DNA of 26,344 nt, taken from a virus. The first letter of the stretch is position 1. Every line of letters begins with the position of its first letter. Both the position numbers and the translations under genes were made by a program. Positions 1 through 11,900 of this stretch are shown here, piece after piece. The notes under the pieces were generated by a model that was given only the letters and a program-made list of their open reading frames with translations, did not search any database and was not told the origin of the DNA. Where the stretch lies: positions 1 to 26,344 of the IMG/VR virus record IMGVR_UViG_3300007546_000020; one strand, 5' to 3'.

Positions 1-3000
1 AACAAGCTCTTAGGTACAACCAAAGCTAAAGATAATGTACCTGGGTTTGATTTATAGTTATTCCAAACTAATTTATTTGTATTATCAGTGTTTAAATAAT
101 TTAATAAATCAAATTTATATGAATTTTCATCCCAACTCATACCACCGTTTATAAACACCACGCTTTTTTTGGTCGGTGCCGCATCAAAAAATGTTATCTC
201 CATTTTCTGTGGTACCGCATTTAATGTGATAAATAAATTAATATTATCACTACCGTCACTAACTTTACCAGTTTTAAATATCATATTGGTTAACCCATAT
301 GTACTAAAACCATGCATGGTTCGATCCCAACTAGGTGTTTGGTCGCTTACCCAAGCATTTACCCTAGTATTAATGTCAAACCTTTTTTTATCATTAATTT
401 CAGAAGGGAAAGTTATTTTAGGTATGTCTTTACCGTTTTCAACGACTTTGTCTGTGGAGCTCGTTATTAGTGATTTATAAGGGTAATAGAAATCCTCATC
501 ATTAGCCTTTAAATAGTCATATAATTTTTGCGAATCTTCACCAAATGTTGATATTTCTGTTAACATTGTTTCATATACGTCACCAGATGATGTATTATAT
601 TCGCTAATAAGTGATGATAAGGATAAATCACCCCTACCTAGTTTATAGGCCATATCGTGGGCAATCACATCTATCATATATGGTGCAACCCCAGTAAACT
701 GGTACGTTGCCGCCCCACTATCAAGTTTAGATATCTCAATCGCATTATTAAGTAAATAAGATATTAATGTTTTTATTAATAGTTTATCTGTTTCATCGCC
801 ACCAGTCATTAGTTTAAGATACGACCCAACAATCCAAACACCATTATATGTCACATACTTACCAGTTTCAGTTGTACCTTCTTGATAAGCAAGGCCGTAA
901 CCTCTAGTATCTAATTTTGAGTTATTAACCCCATCACTCGCTGTTGTAAAGCCACGATCCATGTATATTTTACCACTAGTAGCTATGGGTGTTTCGTTAT
1001 CTCTACTTAAACCACCGAATTCATTAAACCTCTCATTAGCTTTTTTAATTAGGTACGTAATTACGGTTGCATTAGCGGTTGGTTTTTTGGTGATGGGTTG
1101 TCTAACGCCTTTAAATGTTGTCGTCATCGTATTTGGCGTAATTCTATGACTTACATTTGTAATCCAATAAGATCCATAGAATAGTGGCACGTTTCTAAGA
1201 TAGAAATAAGATAAAGGTTGTATCGTTGCGTTACCTAAACTAGTTACCGTACAAGAATACGATCTAGTTTCCATCGCACTAAATAACTTACCACTAGACA
1301 GTGTCGGTATTGAATCAGACGCTAAAGCAACTGCCGCCTTAATACTTTCTTCGGTGTTTGTAAATTCTTCAGTCGATATTTGTATGTTCTGGAACATGTT
1401 TTGATTTTGATTACCAAAATCAACAATAAAAGCGGATATATTTGAATTCTTAATGTCGTCTGGGACATTTTCGTCATTAATTTCTGCCATCTTATCAGAT
1501 TGATTTAGCGTGTTACTATCCAAATCCAAACAGAATGTGTTACTTAAATCGTAACCCAAGTTAGCTGAATTTTTTTCTCGGCCAGAATCTTTAATATTTG
1601 ACGTCAATGAACCTAGCTGAAATATGAATGCTGGGTTTGATTCCCACATGTCTAAGTCTTTGAAAACCCCAAACATATCATGTGCTAACTCATAAGCACC
1701 CTCTCTACCTTCTTTTTCAGCGACAGCACCATTTAAATTTATGTATGAAGATAGTGGTAGTAATAAAAATTCATGGTCAGAAGCTAATTTTGATAAAACT
1801 GACCACATTGATCTACCAGTAACATTATCTATGTTTTCAATGTTAATTAATTCGTCATTTATACTATTTTTTAGTGACACGATGTCAACTAAAACTTTAG
1901 TACCGTAGTCATTATTACCTCTATCTAAAACACTAACATAACTAAATAAATCTTTTAATTTAGCGTTAGCCACCAAAATACCATCATCGTCACATATATC
2001 ATTTTGTTGTGTATTAAAATTAAAGAATAATGGGCTATTTAATATGTCGTTAACGTTAACTTTGGCTAGTTGGGGGCTAAATTGTTTTATTAATGTTTCC
2101 TCTTTTATGTCAACGTTATTAAATGCAACGTTTTTATCATATAAAGTTTTAACCCTATAATAAACACCCGCTTTAATGTCTCTATAAGCAGCCTCATTAA
2201 TATTTTGATTAGTATTCTCAACCCTCTTACTCGTATCTTGGGCGTTTGGGTCAAAATTTAAAGAGGCTTCTGGGCTAGATAATTTTTCACTTAAGTTTCT
2301 AAATGAACTATTAACTGTTTCAAGTAACTTTGTTGTTAAATTTTCATTTGTTGTTTTAATGAAACTATTAAAATTATTAATAGCATTTAGGTCCTCAAAT
2401 TTATCGATAAGAATATTTAATGAATTTACGTAACTTTGATTTGGCTTGTATTCACCGTTAACAATCTCGCCAACAATAATTGGTTTACCATTATAACCAA
2501 TTATTAAATCCTTATCACCCTCTGAATTATTGTTTGCGGCTTTTTGTGTCCTTTGACCAGGTCTAAAAGTTTGGTCTTCTTCATTCTCATAAGTAATATA
2601 ATAATCCCCATACAATATAATGTTATCGTATTTGGCTTTATTAAATACAGAGTTTTTATTTAAGGTATATTTTATATAGTTCCTAACATACGTAACCAAT
2701 AATTGTAGGTTACCTTCATTTAGTTCAATATTAAGGTTTCTAAAAAATGTCTTTGTTAATTCAGAAATAACAAATTCCTCACTCAATGATAAACTTAAAC
2801 CTTTTGTTAGGCCTTTAAATTGTATATATTTTTTTATTAACTCATCCTGATTACCACCATTAGTGTATGGCCTTATTGGTTGGCTACCGAATAATAATGT
2901 TCTAAACAATAGTTTATCACCCAGAGCTTGCGAAAGTGTGTTATAGTCTCTAGTTTGATTACCAAACGCAAATATCGGTTCAAATAAAGCGGTACTATAT

Positions 3001-5696
3001 TTTAAACCTTTGGGGTTAAAAGCTGTGTTATTAACTTTTAAAGGACCTGCAATTGAGTAATTATTTACTGTTATTTTAGATGCCATAAACTCATGTATAA
3101 CAAACTCAGATTTAGTTCTTTGGCCTAATGTTAATGTTGCGTTTATTAGCTTAGATATACCTGTTTTTGATGTAAAATCCATAAACATACCAGAATAGCC
3201 AGTAAGTAATAGATATAATTCATCTTTTGTGTATGTTCTACCGCCAAAAGAAACGTCATTTGGTAAATGTTTATAACCAAATATATTTGTGTGTTTTAAT
3301 AATGATTTAAAATTAAAAGTACCAAAAGCGTCAGACATATAATCAATTGACTTAGGATTGGCAAAATGATTAAATAATTCCCTAAAATCTTCTAACTTAT
3401 CAACATCAAATATATCTATTAATGATTTTGCTGTTAAAGTATCGAAATCGCCTCTTTGGTCAGACTGTGCGTCATAAATATATCTACGATCAATAGTTTC
3501 ATCATATAATGTGTATAAATTTATACCTGGTTTAAAATCGTTATAAGTTACTTCACGAGCATGATCCCTATTATATATTTTGTTTAAACCTAACAAACCT
3601 TTTAAACCGTAGTGGTTTAGTTCTGTTATATTTATGGTTAAAGTATATGATTTATTGTTATAATCATATCCTAGAATTTCGGTTTCATTATTGGCTGGGT
3701 TTTCAAACCAAACCATTCTAGTTAAATTTTTTTGTAAATTATAAAACCCTGAAAACCCTAGGTCATCATAATCTTTACTTACTATTTTAATATCATCATA
3801 TTTATCAAAATAATTTAACCCTTCTTTGTATTTTTGTTCCGTAAACTCAAAATCACTATCGATAAAATTCGTAATCTGATCATTTGGTTTACTCACCAAT
3901 AATGTGTTGTTTGTCTCTAAGAGATTAGTTAATTCACTGTTATTTATATAATCAAAAACTAAATCATTATTTAGGTTTTCTGGGTTAGAACCAATTTTTG
4001 TGTTTTCGTATTTTTTAAGATCTTCTAAATCCCCAACTTTTACATTTTTAACGAAGTCACTGGTAATTTTATCACCACCAGTTATTATTTTGGATACAAC
4101 ATTAGTTTTACTAATGTTTTTAAATGGGATACCAAAAAACGCTGCTATATCGATATCACCGCCAGCTGATGGGTAGACAACAAAAGTACCTTTTTCATCT
4201 AACTTTCTTAATTTATCCGCCTCATTTTGATTCTGTTCCTTTGACCACTCGTTATTTAAATACCATGTGATGTAATCGTATAACGAATTACCCTCTAGTG
4301 TTTCGATATTTTTAATTAAAAATTCTGGTCTTAGGTAATTACCATCCGAATCGATGTAACCGTTGTAACCATCAAGATCAACATGATATTTTTCTAATAT
4401 TTTAGTTTTTTTATTCGGTCTAACTAATGTTTCATTTATCGGATCCTTACCTTCTGGATGAAATAAAGAATAAAGTAATATCGCAATAAAATCTGGTATG
4501 GTTTTACCGTTTTGTTTAGCAGATAAATTTGTGGTAACACAAAGACTCCTAATTATATTACCTATATCAGATGTTAATGAATATCCGCCTAGTAAGTTGG
4601 TTTTTAATTTAGCCAATAATAAAAAGAAATCTATTTTTTTCTGATTTAAACTTTTACCGTATAAAAATTCATCGTTTAGTTCTAACCCATTTAGTATCGA
4701 ATTAAATTCGGATACGATATTGGTTAAATCGAATTTAAGTTTTTGTCCATAAGAATTATATGACGCTAAACAATTAATATTAGCGTCATCGTATGTTTTA
4801 ATTGTTTTTAATTTACCATTAAAATTACCAATTATATGGTAGGGTATACCATTATCATTAACACTAGGTCCATCGTTATTTGTTTTACCGTCAATACCTT
4901 TACCAAAAAAGAAATAATACATGGTATTTAGGTAATTATTAAAATTACCGTAACCATATACTGGTATTTGTGATGATATGTTATTACTTAATGGTATATT
5001 CTTATCAAGTGTGTAATCAAAATAATACTCCCTATAGTTTTTAGCTACGTTGGTTGACTCATATGATTCACTATATGATAACATATGGTTGTCAACGAAT
5101 TTAGGGGTAATAGGTTGTACAAATGGAGCGGTAATCGCCTTTAATCCATTTGAATCAAAAATAAATCTAGCTGGATTGGCTCCACCTAATATGTCATTTT
5201 CTAAGATATCTTTACCGTTTGCCCCAGTAATCCCGTTTATCTTTGATAGATTTATTTTTTCATCTGGTTTATAATTTTCAGAGTGGTAATAGAAATCATA
5301 TAACCCCCCAATATAAAGTACTAAATGTATCGGTACCTCAACAAGACCTTGTTGAGATTTAAATATTTTACTTAGCTGATATGGGTTTATTGTACCATTA
5401 TTTATTGGTGTACTTAAAGATCTTAATAATAGCTGAGCTGTTTTACCGTGAAAATTACCTTTGACGTCATCAACCATCGCCTGAGCAAATATGGCGTGGT
5501 TTAGTTCTGTTTGTTGTTTAAAAGATAATATCCTTTTACCAAAAAGTTTTTCTTCGTTAAACGAGTCAAGGTATTTTTCGGTAAAAAAATTTAGTTTTTC
5601 ACCTGGATTATTATTAATATAATTAATTATATCCTCGATACTTTCGTTATTTGCTAAGTAACTTTCTTGTAAAAAATTTTTTAAAGCATTTGCCAT
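1..5696 (-). CDS. Giant tail/baseplate protein with hub-like region (3' end outside window)
   Basis: One minus-strand frame is open from the ATG at 5694-5696 to the left edge, giving at least 1898 codons. I translated most of it and met no stop. The start follows directly on the TAA of the 982-aa gene, so the two are probably translationally coupled. The N-terminus reads MANALKNFLQESYLANNESI. Roughly residues 1330-1545 (about 1070-1710) resemble tail-hub proteins of the gpD/XkdQ/gp27 type. They contain a 'VDFGNQNQNMF' segment, then a beta-rich stretch with 'PLFYGSYWITNVSHRIT' and a terminal '..TTTFKGVR', the layout of the second hub beta-barrel. The rest is Asn/Tyr-rich, with no signal peptide or membrane segment noticed. 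The position after the other baseplate genes fits a very large hub or wedge component. The hub assignment is from pattern memory and is moderate; that it is a phage structural protein is likely. Confidence 0.6.
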   Translation of the reverse strand, partial: MANALKNFLQESYLANNESIEDIINYINNNPGEKLNFFTEKYLDSFNEEKLFGKRILSFKQQTELNHAIFAQAMVDDVKGNFHGKTAQLLLRSLSTPINNGTINPYQLSKIFKSQQGLVEVPIHLVLYIGGLYDFYYHSENYKPDEKINLSKINGITGANGKDILENDILGGANPARFIFDSNGLKAITAPFVQPITPKFVDNHMLSYSESYESTNVAKNYREYYFDYTLDKNIPLSNNISSQIPVYGYGNFNNYLNTMYYFFFGKGIDGKTNNDGPSVNDNGIPYHIIGNFNGKLKTIKTYDDANINCLASYNSYGQKLKFDLTNIVSEFNSILNGLELNDEFLYGKSLNQKKIDFFLLLAKLKTNLLGGYSLTSDIGNIIRSLCVTTNLSAKQNGKTIPDFIAILLYSLFHPEGKDPINETLVRPNKKTKILEKYHVDLDGYNGYIDSDGNYLRPEFLIKNIETLEGNSLYDYITWYLNNEWSKEQNQNEADKLRKLDEKGTFVVYPSAGGDIDIAAFFGIPFKNISKTNVVSKIITGGDKITSDFVKNVKVGDLEDLKKYENTKIGSNPENLNNDLVFDYINNSELTNLLETNNTLLVSKPNDQITNFIDSDFEFTEQKYKEGLNYFDKYDDIKIVSKDYDDLGFSGFYNLQKNLTRMVWFENPANNETEILGYDYNNKSYTLTINITELNHYGLKGLLGLNKIYNRDHAREVTYNDFKPGINLYTLYDETIDRRYIYDAQSDQRGDFDTLTAKSLIDIFDVDKLEDFRELFNHFANPKSIDYMSDAFGTFNFKSLLKHTNIFGYKHLPNDVSFGGRTYTKDELYLLLTGYSGMFMDFTSKTGISKLINATLTLGQRTKSEFVIHEFMASKITVNNYSIAGPLKVNNTAFNPKGLKYSTALFEPIFAFGNQTRDYNTLSQALGDKLLFRTLLFGSQPIRPYTNGGNQDELIKKYIQFKGLTKGLSLSLSEEFVISELTKTFFRNLNIELNEGNLQLLVTYVRNYIKYTLNKNSVFNKAKYDNIILYGDYYITYENEEDQTFRPGQRTQKAANNNSEGDKDLIIGYNGKPIIVGEIVNGEYKPNQSYVNSLNILIDKFEDLNAINNFNSFIKTTNENLTTKLLETVNSSFRNLSEKLSSPEASLNFDPNAQDTSKRVENTNQNINEAAYRDIKAGVYYRVKTLYDKNVAFNNVDIKEETLIKQFSPQLAKVNVNDILNSPLFFNFNTQQNDICDDDGILVANAKLKDLFSYVSVLDRGNNDYGTKVLVDIVSLKNSINDELINIENIDNVTGRSMWSVLSKLASDHEFLLLPLSSYINLNGAVAEKEGREGAYELAHDMFGVFKDLDMWESNPAFIFQLGSLTSNIKDSGREKNSANLGYDLSNTFCLDLDSNTLNQSDKMAEINDENVPDDIKNSNISAFIVDFGNQNQNMFQNIQISTEEFTNTEESIKAAVALASDSIPTLSSGKLFSAMETRSYSCTVTSLGNATIQPLSYFYLRNVPLFYGSYWITNVSHRITPNTMTTTFKGVRQPITKKPTANATVITYLIKKANERFNEFGGLSRDNETPIATSGKIYMDRGFTTASDGVNNSKLDTRGYGLAYQEGTTETGKYVTYNGVWIVGSYLKLMTGGDETDKLLIKTLISYLLNNAIEISKLDSGAATYQFTGVAPYMIDVIAHDMAYKLGRGDLSLSSLISEYNTSSGDVYETMLTEISTFGEDSQKLYDYLKANDEDFYYPYKSLITSSTDKVVENGKDIPKITFPSEINDKKRFDINTRVNAWVSDQTPSWDRTMHGFSTYGLTNMIFKTGKVSDGSDNINLFITLNAVPQKMEITFFDAAPTKKSVVFINGGMSWDENSYKFDLLNYLNTDNTNKLVWNNYKSNPGTLSLALVVPKSL

Positions 5697-8645
5697 TTAT
5701 ATTCTCACTTTACTATATGTAGTGTTATCGTTAATTTTTTTTGTGTTGTCTAAAACTAAAACTTCCTCTTGACGTTTTTCAGAATCAAAAAACGTTTTAC
5801 TGTTAAAAATTTTATCAGTTTTTAACGTGGGTGTTAACCCATTAATCGTTTTTTGATTCGATGTTACCACCTCATTTATATTAAATTTAGGAAAATCTTT
5901 TTTAATGTAATCACCAATACCCTCATAAATCATGTAACCAGGACCTGTACTTGGTTCTGGGTTTGATTTTAAATAACCTTCAATTGTCACTGATATATCT
6001 TTTAGTTGGTCATTTGGTGTATATTGTTCATGTTTTTGTAAACCGTTAAAAAATAAAGCTCTGACTGGCGTGGTTGTTGTGTTCGATTTCCTCCCTGAAT
6101 ATTCTAACGCATCATATCTATATAATCTAGAGTACCTATCAACACTAATACCATTTGCACCGATATTATTTAGTAAGTCACTATAGTAACCAGCTAAAGT
6201 TGCTGGGTCATAATTTTGTGTGTTTATAATGTCTTTAATTTTTGTGATGGCGGATTGGTTTGTGGAAATAATCGCATCTGATGTTTCGGTTCCACCAACA
6301 AAGGTCTCCAAAAATACATCATAGCCCTTTTTAATACCAAGTTCCTCAACCCTAAATTTTATACCGTCATAGAATTTTTTAACATCACCAGCATCTTTAT
6401 TATATTGTTTTTTATTTAATAAAGAAAACTCGTTGTCCACTAATTTTTTAACTATTGCGTTTATCTTACTAACATCACCTGATTTATGTACAAAACTATT
6501 AGATGCATATAATAATATCTTTTCAATGAACTCAGAGATTGTTTCTGATTGTGTTTGTGCATCATTATAGTAATCCAAATTGTTCATCACCAAAAGGGAT
6601 GACGATAATGCCATCTTATTTAATTCCGTTGTTGATGATTGTGTTAAAACCTTTTCAATAAATTCGGCCCCGTCAACAGGGGTTTTATCCATATGCTTCT
6701 TCCCTTCGCCTTGTTGCGATTTCATATGTTCCATTGCACGAAACATTTCCTCAACAAACTGAACCTCAAACCAACCAATATTTTTATCATCACCAGGATA
6801 TGTCTTTTTCCAAGTACTATTACCTGTTAAAGGGTCAACAACCTTTTCGTAGTAATTTGGAAATGGGTAAAAAATCTTATCGTCACTATAATCGGTAACA
6901 CCATATTCACCAAAAGTTTGTTGGTTTACCCTTCTTTTTTCATCACGTTCTATTTGTCTATAAGAATTTAACGCCACTAGGTTTAGTAATGATAAGAATA
7001 CTTGCATATTATTCATCAATATTCTTACAACATTTGTCATGTTTGGTACAAAACCTAACTTTTCTTTTAAATTAAAAGATAGACCGTCAATTAGATCGCT
7101 TTCGTTGTTAGAGTACAGGGTTGATAGTTCGGAAGTTACTATCTTGTTTAGTTCTTGTAAATATTTATCAGTATAATATATGAGATTTACGTCATCTGGG
7201 TTTCTAGATGATGTGTAATTAAATAAAATTATTTCCTCAACTAAAAATTCAGATGGTTTTGTAATATTTCTAAGACTTAAGGCTGTTAAGTAACCCTCAG
7301 GTAAACGCCTATCTAAAACAGCCAACTTAATTTTATTAAGTATAACCGTTATAATATCTTGACCACCATCTTCACTTAATTCAGATATCTTGTCGAAATT
7401 TTTCTTATATTCACCACCATATATGTTATATGGTGTAAATGGTGCCCCAGAACTTTGAAAAGTTCTTTCTTTTAAATCTAACCAATCATTTTTAATTAAC
7501 CTACTAGTATAATCTTCACTTAAAAAATATTTTTTAAGATTTCTATCACTATCATCATACCTTAAAAATTTTTTCCAATTTTTAAGTTCTGTTATTTGAT
7601 TTTGCTTAAGTGAGGATTCTAAATCAGATATTATTGAAATGGCTTTTTGTCTTTTTTCATTTAGCTGGTTTAAAGATTCGCCAAATTGTAATTCACTAAT
7701 ATTTAACTCTTCCTGACCCCTCGCTAAATCAATTAGTGTTGGCGCACCGTCTATTTGTCTTTTTTTGTACTCAGGACTGTCGGCCCCATAAATTTTTTCA
7801 TACTCCTTATTTTGCTTATCATATAAAGCCCTTAATAATTTCCTACCCAAAAAAGTGTTTTCTTTATCTGGATCTTTGTACATGTATGGGGCTACATATG
7901 AATAAAACATTAAAAAGTTATTATAAAGTGAAAATGTTTTTGATAGAAATTCAGCTCTAATAACATAGTTACCCGTATTAGCGTCAAAAGTTGTTGATGT
8001 TTTTGTCATCACCAACGGGTATTCTATTGCTTTACCAAAATAACCCTTTATTGTTAGGGTGAATAATGGGTATGGGAACCTGTAAAATATATTGTATGGG
8101 TTTTCTGGATCATTACCACGCTCAAGTAGTGTTCTACCTTGTACATCGATAAATTCAGCCTTAATAATTGGTGTTAGCGATGCGTTGTGTGTTACATCTA
8201 TGTTGGATATACCAAAAGTTTCAGGGTCAAAAAAAGTACCTTGTTCAGCATTAGATGTGAAATAATCGGACCACTCAGTTGTGAACTTATCTTTAAACTT
8301 TTTATCGCCAAATATGATCTTTCCACTTTTTTCATCTCTAGGGGCTTGTGAATATGGGTTTAAAAAGTTTACACCTATCTGACCTAGAGAAACAACAATA
8401 TCGGAATCACCGTTACCATTTTCTAATATATGGTTGTCGGGTGCCATTCTTGCGGTTATGTTTGCATACATAACCATATCCTCTTGTTTTACATACCTAT
8501 CTTTAATATATTGGCCGCTATAGTCTTCGGTAACAATCTTATTTGGATCAACAACAAATATTCCGTTTTTTATTTCCTCATTAAGTTTATTATCGGTTCT
8601 TGAACCTATTCTAGATAGAATTTTCTCATCATAATTAACCGCCAT
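5697..8645 (-). CDS. Large tail/baseplate structural protein, 982 aa
   Basis: This 982-aa protein has no enzymatic motif I recognise. Residues about 145-240 are beta-rich ('PLFTLTIKGYFGKAIEYPL', then 'TTFDANTGNYVIRAEF'), a pattern I associate with structural proteins of uncultured tailed phages. Residues about 265-360 are charged and helical and may form a coiled coil. The remainder is Asn/Tyr/Lys-rich. The start overlaps the end of the 107-aa wedge gene by 11 bp, and its TAA abuts the ATG of the next gene, so expression is probably coupled. The ATG at 8643-8645 has no Shine-Dalgarno sequence. It is most likely a baseplate wedge or hub-associated protein. The structural role is inferred mainly from context, and the precise role is unknown. 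Confidence 0.6.
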   Translation of the reverse strand: MAVNYDEKILSRIGSRTDNKLNEEIKNGIFVVDPNKIVTEDYSGQYIKDRYVKQEDMVMYANITARMAPDNHILENGNGDSDIVVSLGQIGVNFLNPYSQAPRDEKSGKIIFGDKKFKDKFTTEWSDYFTSNAEQGTFFDPETFGISNIDVTHNASLTPIIKAEFIDVQGRTLLERGNDPENPYNIFYRFPYPLFTLTIKGYFGKAIEYPLVMTKTSTTFDANTGNYVIRAEFLSKTFSLYNNFLMFYSYVAPYMYKDPDKENTFLGRKLLRALYDKQNKEYEKIYGADSPEYKKRQIDGAPTLIDLARGQEELNISELQFGESLNQLNEKRQKAISIISDLESSLKQNQITELKNWKKFLRYDDSDRNLKKYFLSEDYTSRLIKNDWLDLKERTFQSSGAPFTPYNIYGGEYKKNFDKISELSEDGGQDIITVILNKIKLAVLDRRLPEGYLTALSLRNITKPSEFLVEEIILFNYTSSRNPDDVNLIYYTDKYLQELNKIVTSELSTLYSNNESDLIDGLSFNLKEKLGFVPNMTNVVRILMNNMQVFLSLLNLVALNSYRQIERDEKRRVNQQTFGEYGVTDYSDDKIFYPFPNYYEKVVDPLTGNSTWKKTYPGDDKNIGWFEVQFVEEMFRAMEHMKSQQGEGKKHMDKTPVDGAEFIEKVLTQSSTTELNKMALSSSLLVMNNLDYYNDAQTQSETISEFIEKILLYASNSFVHKSGDVSKINAIVKKLVDNEFSLLNKKQYNKDAGDVKKFYDGIKFRVEELGIKKGYDVFLETFVGGTETSDAIISTNQSAITKIKDIINTQNYDPATLAGYYSDLLNNIGANGISVDRYSRLYRYDALEYSGRKSNTTTTPVRALFFNGLQKHEQYTPNDQLKDISVTIEGYLKSNPEPSTGPGYMIYEGIGDYIKKDFPKFNINEVVTSNQKTINGLTPTLKTDKIFNSKTFFDSEKRQEEVLVLDNTKKINDNTTYSKVRI

Positions 8646-8958
8646 AATAGTTTAATCTGTTTTTTAACTTAGACTCATACTCTTTTAAAGTTTCCTGTAA
8701 AGGGTATGGGATTCTTAATGGCGTACCGTCAGGTATTTCCCACTCGACAGCCCCTAATTCTGGGTTAGCCATCATTATTAACCAACCATAGTATGGTACT
8801 GAGTAGTGTTGTTGGCTTAATTTATCCAACCTACTTTTACCAACTTCGTAAACAACAAAAATATCACTCGCTTTATTATTTAATTTAATAAAGGGTGGCG
8901 AAACGTGTCTTGTTTCTGTGTCTAATGTTTTATATCTATTAAAATAATTTAAAGCCAT
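8635..8958 (-). CDS. Baseplate wedge protein, gp53/LysM-like
   Basis: This 107-aa protein has a LysM-like core at about residues 32-90: 'DIFVVYEVGKSRLDKLSQQH', then 'YYGWLIMMANPEL' and 'EIPDGTPLRIPYPL'. The layout (a short repeat unit, an aromatic 'YGWLIM.AN' segment, then 'IP.GT.LRIP') is that of T4 gp53-type wedge proteins and of P2 gpX-like tail proteins, which carry a LysM-type fold. Phages of this kind are known to use this fold in the baseplate. The gene lies 4 bp after the 2901-aa gene and overlaps the 982-aa gene by 11 bp, inside the baseplate block. The family call is good; whether it does the same job as gp53 is an inference. Confidence 0.75.
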   Translation of the reverse strand: MALNYFNRYKTLDTETRHVSPPFIKLNNKASDIFVVYEVGKSRLDKLSQQHYSVPYYGWLIMMANPELGAVEWEIPDGTPLRIPYPLQETLKEYESKLKNRLNYYGG

Positions 8959-8962
8959 ATTT

Positions 8963-11900
8963 TTATTGGTATAGTTCTGGGTATTCTTCAGCTAACTGGG
9001 TTGTTTCGTTTTTAACAACAACTTTTGGTTCTTCCACAGATTTTAGATTAATAATAGGGTCTTTTTTGTATTTTGTAAATAGTTTTAAGTTTCTAACTAT
9101 AGTTGAATCTAGTTTACTAGTCTCCCTCATTATTAACGTGTACTGTTCATCACTACCTTTAATCATTTTATTCATGATTTCATCCGATGATGGTAAGAAC
9201 TCGCTAGTTGAACTGAATAGATTTTTATTAATATTTTTAACTGTATTTGTTTTTGTTTCAGATATATCTTTATTTAAAGAAGTTATCGGTGAATTTAATT
9301 CACTTATAAATGCACTAAATAACATAAATATCTGCCCTAAAACCAAGTCAACGTCTTTCTTTCTTTTATTTAGGTAATCCTCCACTTGTTTAGGTTTATC
9401 CTTTATATTTGCAGGTACTGAGAACGCTTCATAACAATACTGTTTAAGTAAATTTATGTGTGTTTCTTTATCTTGGTCTAACCTAACAAAGAAATCCATA
9501 AAGACCATTTCTTGTATAGCCGTTAATTTAATTTTTTCGTTAAATGTTGTCCCACTAACTGGTTTTAATTGGTTTTTAATTCCATTAGGTAACGCATTTA
9601 CATAATCATTATTAATTGTAAATTCATAAGGTAATACCTCATTTAACTTAGTTAATGTTTGTTGTAAATCTGTACCAGTAATATTAGGGTTTTGGTCATT
9701 AAATAAATAATAGTTTATTGGGTTTATATTATCGTTTGGTTTTTTATTATCACCATAATAAAATAAGCTCTGTTTTGTAACAACGAATGATTCGCTAGTA
9801 CCAGTAGTTGCACCAGTAGTTGCACCAGTAGTCGTACCAGTAGTTGTTCCAGTTGTTACCCCTATAGTTACACCAGTTAAAGAATCTAATTGTACGTCAA
9901 ACTCAAGATTAGGTGTATATAATAAATCAACGTCATTAGTTTTTATTTCTAATGAATCTGATAACATTAAATCTAACGTCTTATTACTAAAATCTAATAT
10001 CTCATAATTAATTTTCTCCCAGGTATATTTCATACCATAGTCATTGTCAATATAACTATTATTTAATGTTGACACTATGTCACCACTAGCTGTCCTAGTA
10101 ACTAAATTATCCGCTGTAGTTTCAAGCGTTCTTTCGGTTGCGGTATTACCAAATTCTAACGGATTAAACGAATAAGCCGTATTGAAATAATAATCACCAG
10201 TACCAAAATTAATTACAGCACTTAAATTTGAAAAAGCTTTGGCCTTAGGTAATAAGTTTTCAAAATTATATAAATTAGGCATATTTTCAAGTGCTGGGAA
10301 ATTAAACGCTTTAGTTGCGATTGCGGTCATATTTCTTTCATACTCTTTCATAACTGATGTTGTTTCACCCGTTGTTGTTCCAGTATAACTCATATTTGTG
10401 AGTTGTTTAAAGAAATATAAACCATTACCCATACCAACATAGTCTGAGAAAGATGGTGATGTTTGACCATCCCAACCGTTTTCAACATCATCATATATTG
10501 TTTTAATATCAGAAAACGCCAATACGTCTCCACCCGCATAACCTAATTTCTTATAATGCGTATATGGTTCGTAACCAAATAGATCGGTACCTTTAACACC
10601 TAATTTCTTAGCATTAGGTATTACCTCATATAATTGAACTCTGCTCTCATCAACTTTTCTAGCGTCATAACCATATAATGGTAAAGATAAACCAGCCAAT
10701 ATCACACTAAGTTTAGCTATTTTATCATTTATAACATTACTCATTTCCTCATCTGCACTCTTAAGTTCATTATAATATGAATCAAATAAGGATGTTAGAT
10801 ATGATCTAATAATTATTCTATGTCCATTATCCAACTTAGAATAATAATTTTTAAATACCTTTAAATCTTTATCGTATTTATTATCCCAAATAGGTAATAA
10901 ATTTAATCGTAGTTTAGTTTTGAACTCTTTTGAGAAGTTCTCCATTATTTCATTATATGTTCTTAATGATGTTGCTGAATCTTTAAAGAAGATACCTCCA
11001 GTCTCTGAAACACCTTCAAAATAACTAGTGAACCCATCGGTGAATGAACCAGGGAAAAACTTATCACTTCTACCGTTATTAGTGGCACCAGTTAAAGCGT
11101 TAAAAGCATATGGAATACCCAAACCATTACCAACCTTAAACATATACTCCTGTGGATGTAAATTCAACTTCAACGCCTCAAATTGTTCTGGTTTGTTGTT
11201 ATTTCTATCCAAGAATAATGGGTGTTTTTTAAACACATCATTAACTTCAATATATTTCTTATCAACAGCGACTTTATTAAAAATCTCAAAATATGTCATA
11301 CCGCTAACAGCGCCAACTGGTATTGTATTACCTGTTATTGCGTCTATCATTGATTGGATAGTATCGCCAGTTGTTGAGATTGGTTTGTTGTAGTTTTTAC
11401 TTTTTAATATCGATTTAAGTACTTGGTAATCATCGTATACCGTTGATTGTACCTTTTCTTCACCGTAAACTAAAGCATGTACATACTCACCAAAAGTTTT
11501 ATACATCTCACCAAAAATATTTTTATAGTTTATCTCATATCTTTGGATATAGGTTCTACCATATTCTTGTCTAAATGCAAATTCACCAAAATTTGAATGG
11601 TCAACAGCTGTCCAATTATTAGTATCAGTTGGTAAGAATATTTGACCAGAGTTGGTATCTTTTCTAACATAATATTGGCCTTGATATATAACACAGGCTT
11701 CAGCTGGGTAAAATCTATTTTCATAAACTGTTGCCGCAACTAATGAATTGTAGTATGTACCACCAGCCAACTTAGGGACCAATCTTTTACTCATAACACC
11801 AACTGTTCCAGCTGGTAAATCTAACGTTGGTTCTAATGGCGTGATTAATTCCGCCCTATTAACAATCGGAATTAAATCCAATGAATTTTGTGCAAAGAAA

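Noticed and set aside
169-480. Plus-strand open frames at 169-480, 961-1149 and 5050-5274 as genes in the left 5.7 kb
   Set aside because: They lie antisense to a continuous minus-strand frame from 5696 to the edge that encodes plausible structural protein.
11530-11739. 69-codon minus-strand frame inside the 2901-aa gene as a nested gene
   Set aside because: It is out of frame within a strongly supported coding region, with no initiation context or recognisable features.
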